Assembly (NCBI RefSeq): GCF_026262505.1
Contig: NC_067207.1
Span: 14,166,082-14,230,081 of the forward strand
Direction of reading: 5' to 3'
From: Trichomonas vaginalis G3
Lineage: Eukaryota; Parabasalia; Trichomonadida; Trichomonadidae
DNA: 64,000 nt
Shown: in pieces, positions 63,409-64,000 of the stretch
How the letters are laid out: every line of letters starts with the position of its first letter
How positions within the stretch are numbered: position 1 is the first letter of the stretch
Position numbers and translations under genes: made by a program
The notes under the pieces: model-generated
What the model was told of the DNA's origin: nothing
The model's input: the letters and a program-made list of their open reading frames with translations, nothing else
Databases searched by the model: none

Positions 63409-64000
63409 ATAATTATACAACATACCTCATAAAGTCTGATTTTACCCCTATCTAAGCGTTCAAAACCTATTTTCCCCGCGTAATCTGATTCTTCTGGCTC
63501 TGCTGATTCGATTTCTGCTGTCAGATCGTGAAAATATGCATCACACAATGAGATAAACACAAAATACACAACTTAATATTTTCCTTAAAATTTCTCTTCA
63601 AGTTCATACTGAAACAACATCTTTTTTTGAAAATACAATTTTTTCAAAAAATGTATGAATTCAAAAGTGCATACTATATCTAGTCATTACCCAACATTAA
63701 TTTTGTATTTTAGTTTTTAAGATATTCATTTTATTATACGTCTTATTCAGAAAATTAAATATATTTGTGAGGGAAAACGGAGGAAATAATAAATATGTCA
63801 AGATCGAGGAATTGACAATTTTAAGGAAAATATTAAGTTGTGTATTTTGTGTTTATCTCATTGTGTGATGCATATTTTCACGATCTGACAGCAGAAATCG
63901 AATCAGCAGAGCCAGAAGAATCAGATTACGCGGGGAAAATAGGTTTTGAACGCTTAGATAGGGGTAAAATCAGACTTTATGAGGTATGTTGTATAATTAT
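63409..64000. repeat. Large perfect palindrome running off the window end
   Basis: 63409-63592 is the exact reverse complement of 63817-64000 (184 bp as far as the window shows), around a 224 bp spacer. The arms contain a moderately GC-rich coding-like stretch (EIESAEPEESDYAGKIGFER in one frame), present once on each strand. The right arm continues past the window, so the full length is unknown. Confidence 0.9.

Noticed and set aside
1-64000. tRNA, rRNA or spliceosomal introns
   Set aside because: I saw no cloverleaf, rRNA core sequence, or the extended branch/3' splice motif (ACTAACACACAG type) of trichomonad introns.

Overview
The window looks like a chromosome piece from a parabasalid protist, most likely Trichomonas vaginalis or a close relative. 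The evidence is AT-rich intergenic DNA, compact genes without visible introns, several start codons preceded within about 20-30 bases by a TCA-type initiator, an ankyrin-repeat gene, a membrane-anchored repeat surface protein, a giant 'viral A-type inclusion'-style coiled-coil protein, and a whole-length Polinton/Maverick, an element family known to be abundant in that genome. The species call is inference; no rRNA or tRNA gene is present to settle it.

Layout. 1-1005: 3' end of a surface-protein gene. 1006-4370: gene-poor DNA with a relic of a gene-upstream region, a 1.2 kb foldback repeat and an array of 11 hairpins. 4446-28125: a DDE (IS481/rve-like) DNA transposon whose transposase is split by a 22.7 kb Polinton (4941-27622). 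The Polinton has about 650 bp terminal inverted repeats, a 5 bp target duplication, a capsid gene, packaging ATPase, protein-primed DNA polymerase, integrase, two KilA-N genes and an unexpected fibre-like gene pair with a collagen-like stretch and a phage-tail-collar-like end. It is a young insertion by its ends, but about ten breaks affect its genes. 28174-28620: a second hairpin array on the other side of the split transposase. 28850-28998: a small TTAA-flanked MITE. 29447-30035: a short ankyrin gene with its upstream block.

30103-40040 is the ordinary host segment: a hypothetical protein, a PP1-type phosphatase, an ATG16-like coiled-coil/WD40 protein, ARPC2 of the Arp2/3 complex, V-ATPase subunit e, and a large disordered SP/acidic protein. 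42112-59030 holds one giant coiled-coil gene (about 5,640 codons, with one single-base frame disturbance near 54255). It is built from three repeat systems: 21 copies of a 'GYPEDG' unit, a 766 bp direct duplication flanking them, and a 91-residue heptad repeat arranged in a 1008 bp higher-order repeat.

59991-63170 is a second gene-poor, hairpin-rich segment: seven GC-rich hairpins, then about eight tandem 122 bp units each carrying three hairpins. The window ends inside a large perfect palindrome (63409-64000 and beyond).

The most unusual theme is the repeated appearance of arrays of roughly 60 bp hairpins in at least three unrelated sequence families, twice flanking the split transposase. 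The second is a two-hairpin GC-rich micro-element scattered through the Polinton, including inside reading frames.
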